From Paramecium pentaurelia (Eukaryota > Ciliophora > Oligohymenophorea > Peniculida > Parameciidae): a DNA stretch of 64,000 bases. The notes below the pieces were generated by a model. It searched no databases and was not told the origin of the DNA. It saw only the letters and a program-made list of their open reading frames with translations. Position numbers and translations under genes: made by a program. Where the stretch lies: assembly GCA_905183005.1 (NCBI GenBank), contig CAJJDO010000005.1, positions 580,641 to 644,640 on the forward strand, written 5' to 3'. This document shows positions 11,234 through 22,359 of the stretch, piece by piece (position 1 is the stretch's first letter; every line of letters begins with the position of its first letter).

Positions 11234-12621
11234 TCATTTTCCATTTTTATTCATCCAATATATTGATTTTTGATTTCTTGGTGTATATTATTATTCTTAT
11301 GAAGGTGTGGGGTAATATTAATTAGAATACACTTGACCAAGACTTTCTTGACTGAAATTATTGTTATATCTCGATCTCAATTACATTACAAATGAGTTTT
11401 ATCTATCATATTATTGAAAAGAAGATCTTTCATTTATAATAAATTAATCTTATTAAATCTAAGATTAATTCATTTAATTGTATTATTAATTATCTTTCTA
11501 CATATATCTTGAAAATTATAATGATGATCCTATTGGCTAATTTAAATATTATTAATCTATTTATTATTATTAACCTTAATATTATGATTGCTGAGATAAT
11601 TATTATATTTATTGTGATTATTGTTCTATTTTTTATTATGATTCTAATTCTTATTTCTGTATAGTTGTAGTTTTTCTTACCATCAACTTCTTTTGTCTCT
11701 TTACTTTCTTAGTTATTGGCAATTCTTCATCTTTTTAATATGCAGGTGCCATTTCTAGAATCTATTCAACTATAAAATTATAATTGATTTATTATTCTTC
11801 CAATGGTTCTTCTAGCTTTGTCATTTCCATATATTTTTGATTGACTATATATAATGTCAATTATTAAGAGACATTTATAAATGCAGGTTCAATTCTTTTA
11901 AATAACTCACAAAACTTTTCTTCCTTTATAAATTCTCCTATTTTATCAAATTTTTAATTATTTCTCATTAATTTTATAGTATAAAATGCTGATAATGTTA
12001 CAAATAGTAACTCTCTCTTATATAATGAAATATCAGGTATAAATTCTGCCTATATTTTAAGAAAATCTTTAAAATAATTAAATGCGCATGTTCTATTCTA
12101 AATAATATCAATACTTAATCTCTTATGAGTAGTTTGGCTGTAATTTTTTACCATAGTCAAATTACAAATTCAATAAATGCCAATATACTAATTCTAATTC
12201 ATTGAACTCCATCATTTTGCATAATCCTAAATGCATTTTGTATCGATAACTTTATTCATTTCTAGTCATCACTCGAAGGAGATGGTTCAAAATAAATGAA
12301 AATTCTAAGATGATAGTCAGACATTTTCATATACATTTATATAATAAAGAGTTTGATAGCTCATCTTAATCTAATTATTTGATTTTGATACCAAGGTCTT
12401 ATGTTTTATGAATAAATACCATTATTGATTGTTTCTTGATTTTCTTCAAGTTTTTAAGCTTATTTTAATGAGTTCATTAAATTCAGAAATTAAAACTTGA
12501 TTATCGGGTTATAATTAAACACAATATTCTTTAATACTAAATATCTATGTTGTTAATTATGAGTATATACCTCTGGATTACATTAAACACTTAAAATAAA
12601 TTAACAAATATAAGTACTCAT
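11234..12621 (-). CDS. Gln-rich protein, probable 1-nt frame error
   Basis: Likely start ATG 12621-12619 (MSTYICQFILSVQCNPE), stop 11236-11234. Four introns (26, 22, 30 and 22 nt) account for most frame changes. One more base must be removed in the TTTT run at 12463-12466, giving 428 aa. The first 250 residues are mainly helical (TCAFNYFKDFLKIQAEFIPD, KREL LFVTLSAFYTIKLMRN-like segments). After VKRQKKLMVRKTTTIQKQE the tail is almost pure Gln with Asn/Ser. Another ATG at 12768 is possible but needs an odd intron. The frame break may be a sequencing error or a real lesion. Confidence 0.6.
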
Positions 12622-12899
12622 CTTAAATATAGAAAATATTAATTCTTAAATAAATCAAATTTTCATATTAACATTTTACAGTGTTTAAATTTCTCTTAAT
12701 TACATTATCAAACATTTATTTAATAATTCCAAAATTTCATTTAATTCTGTCTTTAAACAATCTATCATTATATATAAAAAAATAGATAGCTATCAAAAAA
12801 ATAAAAAAGAAATATTAAAAGTAAATATATATTTAAAACCCTAAAATAATATTTCATTTATATTATTAATAATTAAAAAAAATTATCTAATTCTATTAG

Positions 12900-14360
12900 A
12901 TGGAAAAAAAGTTTGTGAAGCAAAATGGAATTTACTGTGAAGATGATTAACATTTTCATAGAGGACAGAAAATAAAATATCTTATGATAAAAAAAGATAA
13001 GGGTACTATAACTAAAAGATTATTTTGTGATGAATGTTACTTAGGAAAATATAATTCATATTAATAATATTGTTGTGATATCTAAGAGGTTAATATTATT
13101 TATTTAAATTAGTTGATCAATGGTAACATATATGAAGCCTTCAAATATACAAAATTTGAAAGTGAAATTAAATAATAATATTTCAATTATATTAGAAATC
13201 ACAATCCCTATTTAAATGAGGAATTTATTAATGATGTATAATATTTATATATGTAGATGATTGATAGGCTTACTGAAGAAGTTTTATCATATATCAATGA
13301 CCTCAGAGATAGGCTTATAGAAAACAATAGTTTATATCTAAATGAAATAAAAAAGTGGGTTGAAAATGATAAAATTATTAATTATTTTGAATGTGATGAT
13401 TTGAAGGTAAAATTACTGGATGAAAATTTTAAAGAAGTCCCTAAAAATTTGAAGCATTAAATAGTTCTGCTGAAGAATATGTAAAAAAAATTAATGATGA
13501 TAAATTAACAATAGATGTAGAAAAAATTATTAAAGATTAATAAAAATTGTAAATATATATCATTATCTTATTAGTTTTAATTTAGATAAATTCAATCTTA
13601 ATTTTAAAGAAATAATACAATAAATATAAAATATGCAAGAAAAAACATTTTCAGATTATAAATTTTCTTAATCCATTTTAGCCACTCCTTATATTGAAAG
13701 GATTGCTGAAAAAATTTCACCAGGAACAGAAGAAAATTTTATTAAGAGTTTAAACCTAATTTATAGAATGACTAAACATGGATCAAATTATCAAACTTTA
13801 TAATAAATCCCTAATTTAGATAGTCAAGATACAATTACTATTATTTAAACAAAAAATAAATGCATTTTTGGAGTCTATCATTGTAAATCATAGCCAAAAA
13901 AATCAATACTATTTTAAATGAACAAAGAAAAATATTTTTTAATTTAAGAGAATAAAACAGCCTTTCAATTAAATTTAAACGCTAATTTATAAACTTGGCT
14001 TCTGAATTTTGGAGAAGGTGATATTATTATCAATTCTACATTTACTAGATGTACGTCGAATTTAGGAACAGGATTTGATATAAGTGGATTTAAGATCTTT
14101 GATAACCAAGAATATCTATCAGATTGCAAATAATTTGATATATATGATATGGAAATTTTTTCTGTGCAAAATAAAGAAAAAATAAATAGTAATCAAAATC
14201 CTATGAGAATGACTTAAATGAATAATCCTTAGATGAATAATCCTTAGATGAATAATCCTTAGATGATTAATCCTTAGATGAATAATCCTTAGATGATTAA
14301 TCCTTAGATGAATAATCCTTAGATGATTAATCCTTAGATGAATAATCCTTAGATGATTAA
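12900..14360 (+). CDS. TLDc-domain protein, left copy cut off at an N
   Basis: First part of a gene repeated further right. The N-terminus (MEKKFVKQNGIYCEDDQHFH, then LFCDECYLGKY) looks like a Cys/His zinc site, followed by a helical charged segment (MQMIDRLTEEVLSYINDLRD). A 26-nt intron (GTAAAT...TTATTAG, near 13550-13575) joins this to a TLDc domain: GSNYQTLQQIPN, TKNKCIFGVYHCKS, FGEGDIIINSTFTRCTSNLG, EYLSDCKQFDIYDMEIFSVQ. One base appears missing near 13456 (LKHQ versus LK-ALNSSAEEYV). The frame enters a MNNPQ/MINPQ repeat at 14218 and stops at the N at 14361. TLDc proteins are linked to oxidative-stress defence and V-ATPase regulation. Confidence 0.8.
14218..14360 (+). repeat. Minisatellite, truncated left copy
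   Basis: Units of 15 nt coding MNNPQ or MINPQ. Three MNNPQ units come first, then strict alternation, interrupted by the N. Identical to the start of the array at 15391. Confidence 0.9.
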
Positions 14361-14361
14361 N
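14361..14361. other. Assembly gap marker (single N)
   Basis: The only ambiguous base I noticed. It sits between the two identical segments and should be treated as a scaffold join rather than sequence. Confidence 0.95.
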
Positions 14362-16194
14362 ATATTAGAAATCACAATCCCTATTTAAATGAGGAATTTA
14401 TTAATGATGTATAATATTTATATATGTAGATGATTGATAGGCTTACTGAAGAAGTTTTATCATATATCAATGACCTCAGAGATAGGCTTATAGAAAACAA
14501 TAGTTTATATCTAAATGAAATAAAAAAGTGGGTTGAAAATGATAAAATTATTAATTATTTTGAATGTGATGATTTGAAGGTAAAATTACTGGATGAAAAT
14601 TTTAAAGAAGTCCCTAAAAATTTGAAGCATTAAATAGTTCTGCTGAAGAATATGTAAAAAAAATTAATGATGATAAATTAACAATAGATGTAGAAAAAAT
14701 TATTAAAGATTAATAAAAATTGTAAATATATATCATTATCTTATTAGTTTTAATTTAGATAAATTCAATCTTAATTTTAAAGAAATAATACAATAAATAT
14801 AAAATATGCAAGAAAAAACATTTTCAGATTATAAATTTTCTTAATCCATTTTAGCCACTCCTTATATTGAAAGGATTGCTGAAAAAATTTCACCAGGAAC
14901 AGAAGAAAATTTTATTAAGAGTTTAAACCTAATTTATAGAATGACTAAACATGGATCAAATTATCAAACTTTATAATAAATCCCTAATTTAGATAGTCAA
15001 GATACAATTACTATTATTTAAACAAAAAATAAATGCATTTTTGGAGTCTATCATTGTAAATCATAGCCAAAAAAATCAATACTATTTTAAATGAACAAAG
15101 AAAAATATTTTTTAATTTAAGAGAATAAAACAGCCTTTCAATTAAATTTAAACGCTAATTTATAAACTTGGCTTCTGAATTTTGGAGAAGGTGATATTAT
15201 TATCAATTCTACATTTACTAGATGTACGTCGAATTTAGGAACAGGATTTGATATAAGTGGATTTAAGATCTTTGATAACCAAGAATATCTATCAGATTGC
15301 AAATAATTTGATATATATGATATGGAAATTTTTTCTGTGCAAAATAAAGAAAAAATAAATAGTAATCAAAATCCTATGAGAATGACTTAAATGAATAATC
15401 CTTAGATGAATAATCCTTAGATGAATAATCCTTAGATGATTAATCCTTAGATGAATAATCCTTAGATGATTAATCCTTAGATGAATAATCCTTAGATGAT
15501 TAATCCTTAGATGAATAATCCTTAGATGATTAATCCTTAGATGAATAATCCTTAGATGATTAATCCTTAGATGAATAATCCTTAGATGATTAATCCTTAG
15601 ATGAATAATCCTTAGATGATTAATCCTTAGATGAATAATCCTTAGATGATTAATCCTTAGATGAATAATCCTTAGATGATTAATCCTTAGATGAATAATC
15701 CTTAGATGATTAATCCTTAGATGAATAATCCTTAGATGATTAATCCTTAGATGAATAATCCTTAGATGATTAATCCTTAGATGAATAATCCTTAGATGAT
15801 TAATCCTTAGATGAATAATCCTTAGATGATTAATCCTTAGATGAATAATCCTTAGATGATTAATCCTTAGATGAATAATCCTTAGATGATTAATCCTTAG
15901 ATGAATAATCCTTAGATGATTAATCCTTAGATGAATAATCCTTAGATGATTAATCCTTAGATGAATAATCCTTAGATGATTAATCCTTAGATGAATAATC
16001 CTTAGATGATTAATCCTTAGATGAATAATCCTTAGATGATTAATCCTTAGATGAATAATCCTTAGATGATTAATCCTTAGATGAATAATCCTTAGATGAA
16101 TAATCCTTTGATTAATAATCCTTAGTTTCCTAATTTTTAGATAAATAATCCTTAGATAAATAATCCTATCATCCCTACACTTTAAAAAAAATGA
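14362..16194 (+). CDS. TLDc-domain protein, right copy with full repeat tail
   Basis: Starts in mid-exon at the duplicated segment and carries the gene to its stop TGA 16192-16194. The TLDc domain is as in the left copy. If the duplicate is collapsed (12900-13188 plus 14362-16194), the intron removed and one missing base supplied, the gene is 699 codons exactly. The tail after residue ~420 is about 260 residues of alternating MNNPQ and MINPQ, then a diverged end (NNPLINNPQFPNFQINNPQ). Gln in the repeat is always TAG. The tail is probably disordered and could mediate self-association; that is inference. Confidence 0.82.
15391..16170 (+). repeat. Coding minisatellite, 30-nt unit
   Basis: From 15421 to 16080 there are 22 perfect copies of one 30-nt unit that codes MNNPQMINPQ, flanked by 15-nt half units and degenerate ends. 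No base differences across 660 nt points to recent expansion or ongoing homogenisation. True copy number may differ, because the contig join lies inside or beside this array. The reverse strand yields a long open frame that is only a shadow. Confidence 0.95.
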
Positions 16195-16242
16195 AATAAT
16201 CATCATAAAATTTATACAGTATATTTATAAATATATATAATT

Positions 16243-17724
16243 TCACAATTATTTTATGAAGTTTTAAACATCTGATTTATCAATTGAATTAAATGGTAAT
16301 TCAACAAATTTAATAAGCTATATTTATTAATTTTTCAGATTATTTTGAATTAATATTTTATTTTTTATTTGATTGATAAAAAAGTTTGTATTAAATTCAA
16401 CTTCGAATTCTTAAAAATCATAAGGCTCTATACAAATAATTACTTCATTTTCTGATTCTATCAAATCAAAATACTAGATTTCCAATTATTTTTTTTAATT
16501 CAAAAATAATATAAACAATTAAATTAAAAAGATATTAATTTAACAATAATAAGAGTTGATATACACCTCATAATTTGATTTTAGTTTAAATTTCCATCCA
16601 TATTATTTGAATAAATTAATGCATTACTAGAATCGTTTTGTAAGATTAATCCTTTTTATTTATTGACTGTTAAGTAAAATTAATGATAAAACTCCAAGTC
16701 TAAAGGAATTTTAAAATTCTGAGTCAGTTTTCTAAAATATTTTGACTGTTTTAAACATTTCTTCTTTAGCTTGTTTAATATATTTTTTTAAATTAGAATC
16801 TTTAGTATGATTATTAAGATTCACTAAAATTATTAAGTATTTTTAAGTTTCAACTCCTAAGTTAATAAATTTAAGTTTTTATTGATAATTTTTAAATAAA
16901 TTGATTTCAAAAGTATTTTCAAAATTTTTCATATCACACTTGAATAAATAAGATTCTAAATTCTAATTTTCTTAAACTAAAGTAGACCTTAAGAATTATC
17001 GAAAATTACATCCTTCACAATAATTTGGATTATAATTAGGAAATATATTCATTTTATTTGATTAAATTAAATCAAATTTAAGTTCTTCATTAATAAATTT
17101 GAATTAACAAAATGGAGAATTAATTAAATTTATTAATTAATTATCCCATTAATCCTCTTTTACTCTAAGTAAGAAATGTTTTCTTGAATTCTAATCGCAT
17201 TTATACAATACTACAAATTAAAAAGTTATAGCAAATATAGTAAATAAGTAATCTTAAAAATCAACATAATTTGTTGTTATTGATGTAATTGATAATCTTA
17301 TAGAACAGTGAGATATAACTTATATACAAGCATCAGGAAAGTCACTTAAAAAGTAGAGTACTGATTGTAATGAAGTGACAAGACAACCAAAATTATAATA
17401 ATCTTATTACTTTGCATCATTTGGATCTAAATTAAGTTAAAGTAGAGCAGTCATAATACTGCACGATGTAATAAAAAGTCTGAGATATTTTTCATTAATT
17501 TTAACTAAAAGAACTCCAATAAATACTACAGCTATGTTTGCAGAGTTAACATACAATTAATCATATTTATTTTTTGAGAGATCAACTGCTATTTTCAAGA
17601 CATTCAAAATCAAACTGACAGGAGTCATAGTGTAAAAGACTTTTCTTAGAATTTCTTTTCTTCTAAATTCTTAATATTAAGTTTCTATTTTGCTATCATT
17701 AAATTTCAATGTGTATTTATTCAT
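16243..17724 (-). CDS. Multi-pass membrane protein derived from a histidine kinase?
   Basis: 493 aa with no required intron. The first ~190 residues hold about five hydrophobic segments (SANIAVVFIGVLLVKI, LFITSCSIMTALLQLNL, LFTIFAITFQFVVLYKC). The block RKHFLLRVKEDQW and the later CEGCNFRQFLRST match the protein at 37944-39015 (RKQFLLNVKEDRY, CDGCNLRSLIRYI), so the two are paralogues. The C-terminal half looks like an eroded HisKA plus ATPase region (KRFQQCINLFKQYGWKFKLK, then a long hydrophobic strand/helix), without a conserved phospho-acceptor His or G boxes. The kinase origin is inference; a ciliate-specific family is the alternative. Confidence 0.55.
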
Positions 17725-17934
17725 GTAATTTCAATTAAATAAAAAATTGTTCAATTTTATATTGATTCACTTAAATTAAGAAACAATTATATCAAATTTA
17801 AACTCAATAATCAATTATTTTTTATAATGTAAAATACTTATGAGTTGGTAGGATCAATTTATAAATAGTTATTTAAAACAAATTATACAAAAAAATAGAA
17901 ATTAAATTTAAAATCATTATTATTAACTAAGGTT

Positions 17935-18530
17935 ATGAATTTAGATTATACTAAAATATAAGACAATGTAAATAAATATAGATATGGTGTCAAAATAGGT
18001 AATTATAATGAAGAAACTTTTGGTATGGATATAAAACAAGTAATAAAAAAATATCTATTATTGAAATAGAATACTCATAAAATTCCTAATAGCACTATGA
18101 AAGATAGTTTTGGTTTGTAAAACACACTACTAAACATGCCTTAACAAAAATAAACTGAAGCTGAAAAAGAATATTATGAATAAACTACTTTTAATCATAA
18201 AGGTTTACAAAATCATTTATTGTTAGGACATGGCTAATTATCAAATGTATTGATAAAATTATATAAGAATAGTTTGAAAATAGATAACTAACCTCTACTT
18301 ATGATTTATCATACAATTAATAAGTTAAACCATAAATATAAATATACTCAAAATATGAACCAAATAAGACATAGTTTTACTAGAAGTCAAAATAGGAAGA
18401 AGTAGCTGATAAAGTACAACAAATTGTACCTGATATTAAATAGACTACTAATTAATAAAGATTAGTTAAAAAAAAAGAATTCACTAATACTTTTAATGAT
18501 AATTATAAAAAAATTCCTTTAAGAAAATGA
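17935..18530 (+). CDS. Hypothetical protein (179 aa)
   Basis: Start chosen at MNLDYTKIQDNVNKYRYG because the open frame upstream (ATGs at 17827 and 17839) is low complexity. Introns 18040-18069 (30 nt) and 18247-18272 (26 nt); 180 codons exactly. Short blocks include YGVKIGNYNEETFGMD, TTFNHKGLQNHLLLGHG, LTSTYDLSYN and a Lys/Gln-rich end KKKEFTNTFNDNYKKIPLRK. No membrane segment. The style (soluble, Tyr/Asn-rich, turn-rich) fits axonemal microtubule-binding proteins, but no family was recognised. Confidence 0.65.
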
Positions 18531-18632
18531 TAATAATATTATATTAATAATAACAAAAATGATGTATTAATAAATAAATATATAAGTGTATAATAAATAA
18601 TTAAAGAATTTAATATAAAATTATTTCATTTT

Positions 18633-19282
18633 ATGGATTGTCTAAAAGCTTTCTGTGAAATATGCTGTAATGATGAAAATTAAATAGTGGAAATGGATTG
18701 CAAACATAAAATATGCTTAGAATGTTTTAAAATTGCAGTTGTACCAAAAGAATTATGTCCATTTTGTAAATAAATTGTGAATCAAATTTTGGTAGAGAAT
18801 AAGATCTTAAATATAACAGAGTTTGAAAAACCAAAAGAAAATGAAAAAAATTTTGTATAAAATTATATCTAAAAATAGTTTGAAGAATCTCATTTTGAAT
18901 TGGTTAATGAACAATTTTTTGATGAAGACATAAGAATTTTAATAATTAATTTAAATAGAGCTAATCAATTTATGATGCGAACCATTCGTTAAACAGATTC
19001 TTAGTTTAATTTAAAATGGTTTATTTATGATCAAATATCTGAATAGATAATAAATTTAAAATTTACAAATAGTTTGGAAATGTTTTAATAAGTATTTTGA
19101 TTTATGATTATTAGATTAATAATCTCAATATTTGTTTGAATTTGATTTAATCTAATAATTGGGATAAAGAATAATTTCAGAATTATAAAGATGCTTACAA
19201 TATTTAAAATATGGAAGATAATTATTAATTTATACTTTAGAATAAAACTAAGAAGAATAAGAAAAGAAAATAAAAACAATGA
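18633..19282 (+). CDS. RING finger protein
   Basis: 208 aa, intron 19092-19114 (23 nt). A C3HC4 RING occupies residues ~8-50: CEICC, then MDCKHKICLECF and CPFCKQ, with all eight zinc ligands. The rest is helical and charged with a basic tail (KTKKNKKRKQKQ), possibly a nuclear signal. A RING usually marks an E3 ubiquitin ligase that recruits an E2. Substrate unknown. Confidence 0.82.
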
Positions 19283-19342
19283 TAAGTTAATTATAAATAA
19301 TTTTACTTTTAATAATTTATAATAATAATAAACACACTAAAT

Positions 19343-19652
19343 ATGTAGTCTGAATCAGATATATCAGAATATGATGAAAAGAAGTTTGTTTTACCAAAAT
19401 CGACAAAAGATCTAAAAGCTTGTTAGTAATGTGGAATGGTATTGACAGTTGAATAATGGAATAGAGAAGTGGAGTGTCCAAATTCTTGCAATGCTTCATA
19501 AACTAAATTATTTTCAGGGTAAAAATTAGTTATAAATTAAATATAGTATGATTTGTGTTTTGAAACCATCATAAAGTTGGGTAATGAGAAAATTAGGAAA
19601 TCCAAGAAACATTCATCCAGGATTATATGCTATAGATGTTTAGGCAGATTGA
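19343..19652 (+). CDS. SPT4: Transcription elongation factor Spt4
   Basis: Partner of Spt5 (DSIF); clamps RNA polymerase II and aids processivity. 93 aa after a 28-nt intron (19522-19549). The N-terminus has the zinc site: DLKACQQCGMVLTVEQW and VECPNSC. The C-terminal half has the family block GMICVLKPSQSWVMRKLG followed by NIHPGLYAIDVQ. Slightly shorter than animal Spt4 but complete. It converges with the ribosomal gene on the other strand, 55 nt away. Confidence 0.9.
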
Positions 19653-19707
19653 AAATAAAGATATATAAAATAGATAATATTGTACTTATGCTTAAAATAA
19701 ATTGTTT

Positions 19708-20321
19708 TCATTCCTCTTTATTTGGTTTTACTCTCTTGGCATTCTTTCTCTTTCTTCTTCCTTCTCTTCCTTATCCAAATGGTGATGTGACAGCAAAATC
19801 AACAAGTTTTTCAGATTCTACTCTTACTAAAAATGATGGAGAATTGACTAATCTCTTTCCAACTCTATATATATATTAAATCATTTATTTTACCTAAAAT
19901 GTCGCTATCTAATCAAAGTTCTGGCATGATGAATTGAGGATGCTTAATTACTTTTAAATACGAAAGTTTAGAGTCTTCTTTCCATCATTTTTTATGTTGT
20001 GAGACCCAAGACATAATCCAACTTTCTTTCTTATTCTGACAATAAACCAAAACGAACCATTCTTCTAATTAAAGCTTCTCCTTCAAATAATCTTCTTGGG
20101 TCTTTTGGATCAAGAGTTAATAATTCTCTTGCTGCCTTTCTGATTCTAGCTAATGTGAGTTGAACTCTCCATACTTCTCTTTTGTTCTTGAGTCCATACT
20201 TACCAATAATTTGTAATCTAAAATTAATTATATTTAATTACTCGTTGTCAAGACGTTCCTTTTCAAAGGGTTTTCTTGGGGTGTCAGATGTCTTTGATCT
20301 ATTTCTATAATTCTTTCCCAT
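19708..20321 (-). CDS. RPS9: Ribosomal protein uS4 (eukaryotic S9)
   Basis: Binds 18S rRNA in the small subunit body. 186 aa after introns 19865-19893 (29 nt) and 20218-20241 (24 nt). Near-universal blocks: TPRKPFEKERLDNE, GLKNKREVWRVQLTLARIRK, ARELLTLDPKDPRRLFEG, an S4 RNA-binding domain with SSIHHARTLIRQRH, and the basic end GRRKRKNAKRVKPNKEE. Complete and undisturbed; expected to be highly expressed. Confidence 0.96.
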
Positions 20322-20450
20322 AATAAAAAAGATTTAAATATATTTTAAATTTATTCACAATTAAATAAATCTCTCTGCTCTTATTCACTAATAACTAGAA
20401 TTCATTTCATATTTTATTTTTTTTATAAGACATGCAAATAAATTATTTTA

Positions 20451-21364
20451 ATGTATATAATAATTGCATCTGCCATTATTTTTGCTATCAGTTTTACTAT
20501 TCAACTAACAAAACTCAATCCAAAAAAAAAGTTATATATTCTGGATATATTTCTTATCTTTCTAGGTTCAATGGCAATATATAGTGAAACTACACATAAG
20601 TTAGGTGATTTTACAGAGCAATTATAGGCTGCATTTTCAAAATAATATCCAATTGAATATTAATTAGATGAACTCATTCTTAAAAATCAAATACAAGATC
20701 ATTCATTTCAGCTATTTTATGGGATGAAATAAGATGGAATTTCTACTTTCTTCAAATTCATCATAAACAAATCAATAAAGGAGAATAAATAAGGCATCTA
20801 TATTAATATCTAATCAGAAATACAAAATTAAGAACAAGCCTTATAATAATTTGGTACTAACAATTTTCATGAACTAATTCATTTTACATAATAAAAACCT
20901 ACAATAATTACTGTTGATAATTTGCATTTATCACTTAGTAAAAAACAATGTTTTATTTGCTCAATATTAAGTAATCTCCATAAATTTAACACTACAACTA
21001 TTCTAATTAGTGCAAAAGAATTACATAATTTAAATTATATGTTAGATGATTATAGTACTAATGTCATGGAAATTAGAGAATTTAATAATGGAAAATAATT
21101 ACATTTTAGATATGATTGGAATTAAGATTCTACTTAATAATATGTAAAGAAATATGATGGTATTTGTATCCAATTATTATTTAAGATATCGTTATATAGA
21201 AATAGAGAGAATTTGTGATAAATTTGAGTGAAACAGAAAAATAATTGATGGTTAATATAAGAAAGTTAATTTGTAAAATCAAATGTGAAAATTAAAAAGT
21301 GAAAATAGATGATTTGTAAAATTATTCAATTTATATTATAGAATCTATTAATATTAAGATTTGA
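20451..21364 (+). CDS. Membrane-anchored degenerate P-loop ATPase-like protein
   Basis: 295 aa, one intron of 26 nt near 21158-21183. Two hydrophobic segments at the N-terminus (IIIASAIIFAISFTI, YILDIFLIFLGSMAI) are followed by a domain that resembles an AAA/STAND ATPase. GMKQDGISTFFKF sits where a Walker A loop would be but has Ile instead of Lys. PTIITVDNLHLSL looks like Walker B (hhhhD) and TTTILISAKE like sensor 1. A helical C-terminus follows. If the alignment is right, ATP hydrolysis is unlikely. Family membership is inference. Confidence 0.5.
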
Positions 21365-21464
21365 AATAGATAGTTGAAAAAAATTATGTAATTGCTTAAT
21401 TTGGATATGTGAAATTTTATAATAGTTTTATCTTTGAGTCATTGTAATATTTATGATAATATAT

Positions 21465-22224
21465 TCAATTTATGACAAGAAAAATAAATACTACAAATTC
21501 TATTAATATTATTATCCAAAGACACCAATCATTAGTATAAGAAAGTAATGTTTTCAATTTTGAATCAGCCACTTATATTTCATTTGTTGCTTATTCAACC
21601 TAAAATTTTCTATTTAAAATTCAATACATTTTTATTTAAGTTTGTTAAAATTACTTTGTCTTCTTTTAAGGCTAAATTTATAGTTTTTGAATTGTTTGCA
21701 ATTATATCTGTTGTTTATAACATATTATCTAAAATCTTATCTTATTCTTTAATCAGAGTTTAATTAATTTAAACCATCTCTGTATCAGATTTTTCACCAT
21801 ATTCCTTATTTGCTTATGTTGTAACCTATAAAAATGAATATCAATTTTTACCATATTAAAAATTTATTTAACTTACAATGCTCTACTAAATTCATTAGAT
21901 CTATTTTAAAATTCATCCAATTTATTTTTTTATCTTTATTATTCATTTTATGAACTATATCAACATTAATAATTCTTACAGATTTGTCATTTTATATAAT
22001 TATGTTCTCCCTTATTTTATTAATTCATTTATATTGTTTATTTATTATCCCAATTATCTGTCAATCTATTTTATTATTTTAATTACTAATTAAACTGATT
22101 CCTTTTAAAATAATCTTTGATTTCTCTAGTTTATTCCTTAGGCTATTATTGCATCCACTTTCTTTATCTCTTCTATGATATCTTAAAATTAAGATCCACC
22201 ACTTAATGCTGTGTAGTTATTCAT
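21465..22224 (-). CDS. SNARE protein, Use1/Qc-like
   Basis: Membrane-fusion protein with a C-terminal anchor. 226 aa after introns of 25, 26 and 28 nt. Gln-rich helices fill the N-terminal half. Residues ~135-195 form a SNARE heptad region (INQTLIKEQDKILDNMLQTT, NNSKTINLALKEDKVILTNL) and the protein ends in a single hydrophobic helix (LWIIILIEFVVFIFLVIN). The zero-layer position is probably a Gln. The arrangement and spacing resemble Use1 (ER retrograde) more than syntaxins, but other Q-SNAREs are possible. Confidence 0.72.
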
Positions 22225-22359
22225 GTATTAATAATATTTAAAATATAGTTTTAATATTTTAATAGTCATAGCATAATACAGATAATATATATTTTATAAT
22301 AATTCTTGAATTATTAGTAATATTCTTAATATAATATTAAAACAACATTAATTTTACGA

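Larger units (their letters stand above)
13189..15533 (+). repeat. 1172-bp exact direct duplication flanking one N
   Basis: Bases 13189-14360 and 14362-15533 are identical, offset by 1173, with a single N at 14361 between them. The left copy ends inside the minisatellite and the right copy starts in mid-exon (ATATTAGAAATCAC). This is what two overlapping contigs look like when a scaffolder joins them without merging. A true tandem duplication is possible but would have to be mutation-free and begin exactly at the N. Confidence 0.85.

Noticed and set aside
13257..14633. Two identical 67-aa standard-code proteins
   Set aside because: They are fragments of the TLDc gene bounded by TAG/TAA codons that mean Gln here, repeated because of the contig overlap.
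15391..16170. CRISPR-like or satellite array
   Set aside because: No unique spacers; the units are contiguous, perfectly in frame and part of the TLDc coding sequence.
15292..16206. 304-codon minus-strand ORF of Arg-Ile-His-Leu repeats resembling a repeat protein
   Set aside because: It is the reverse shadow of the MNNPQ/MINPQ coding minisatellite; the plus strand carries a real domain in frame with the repeat.
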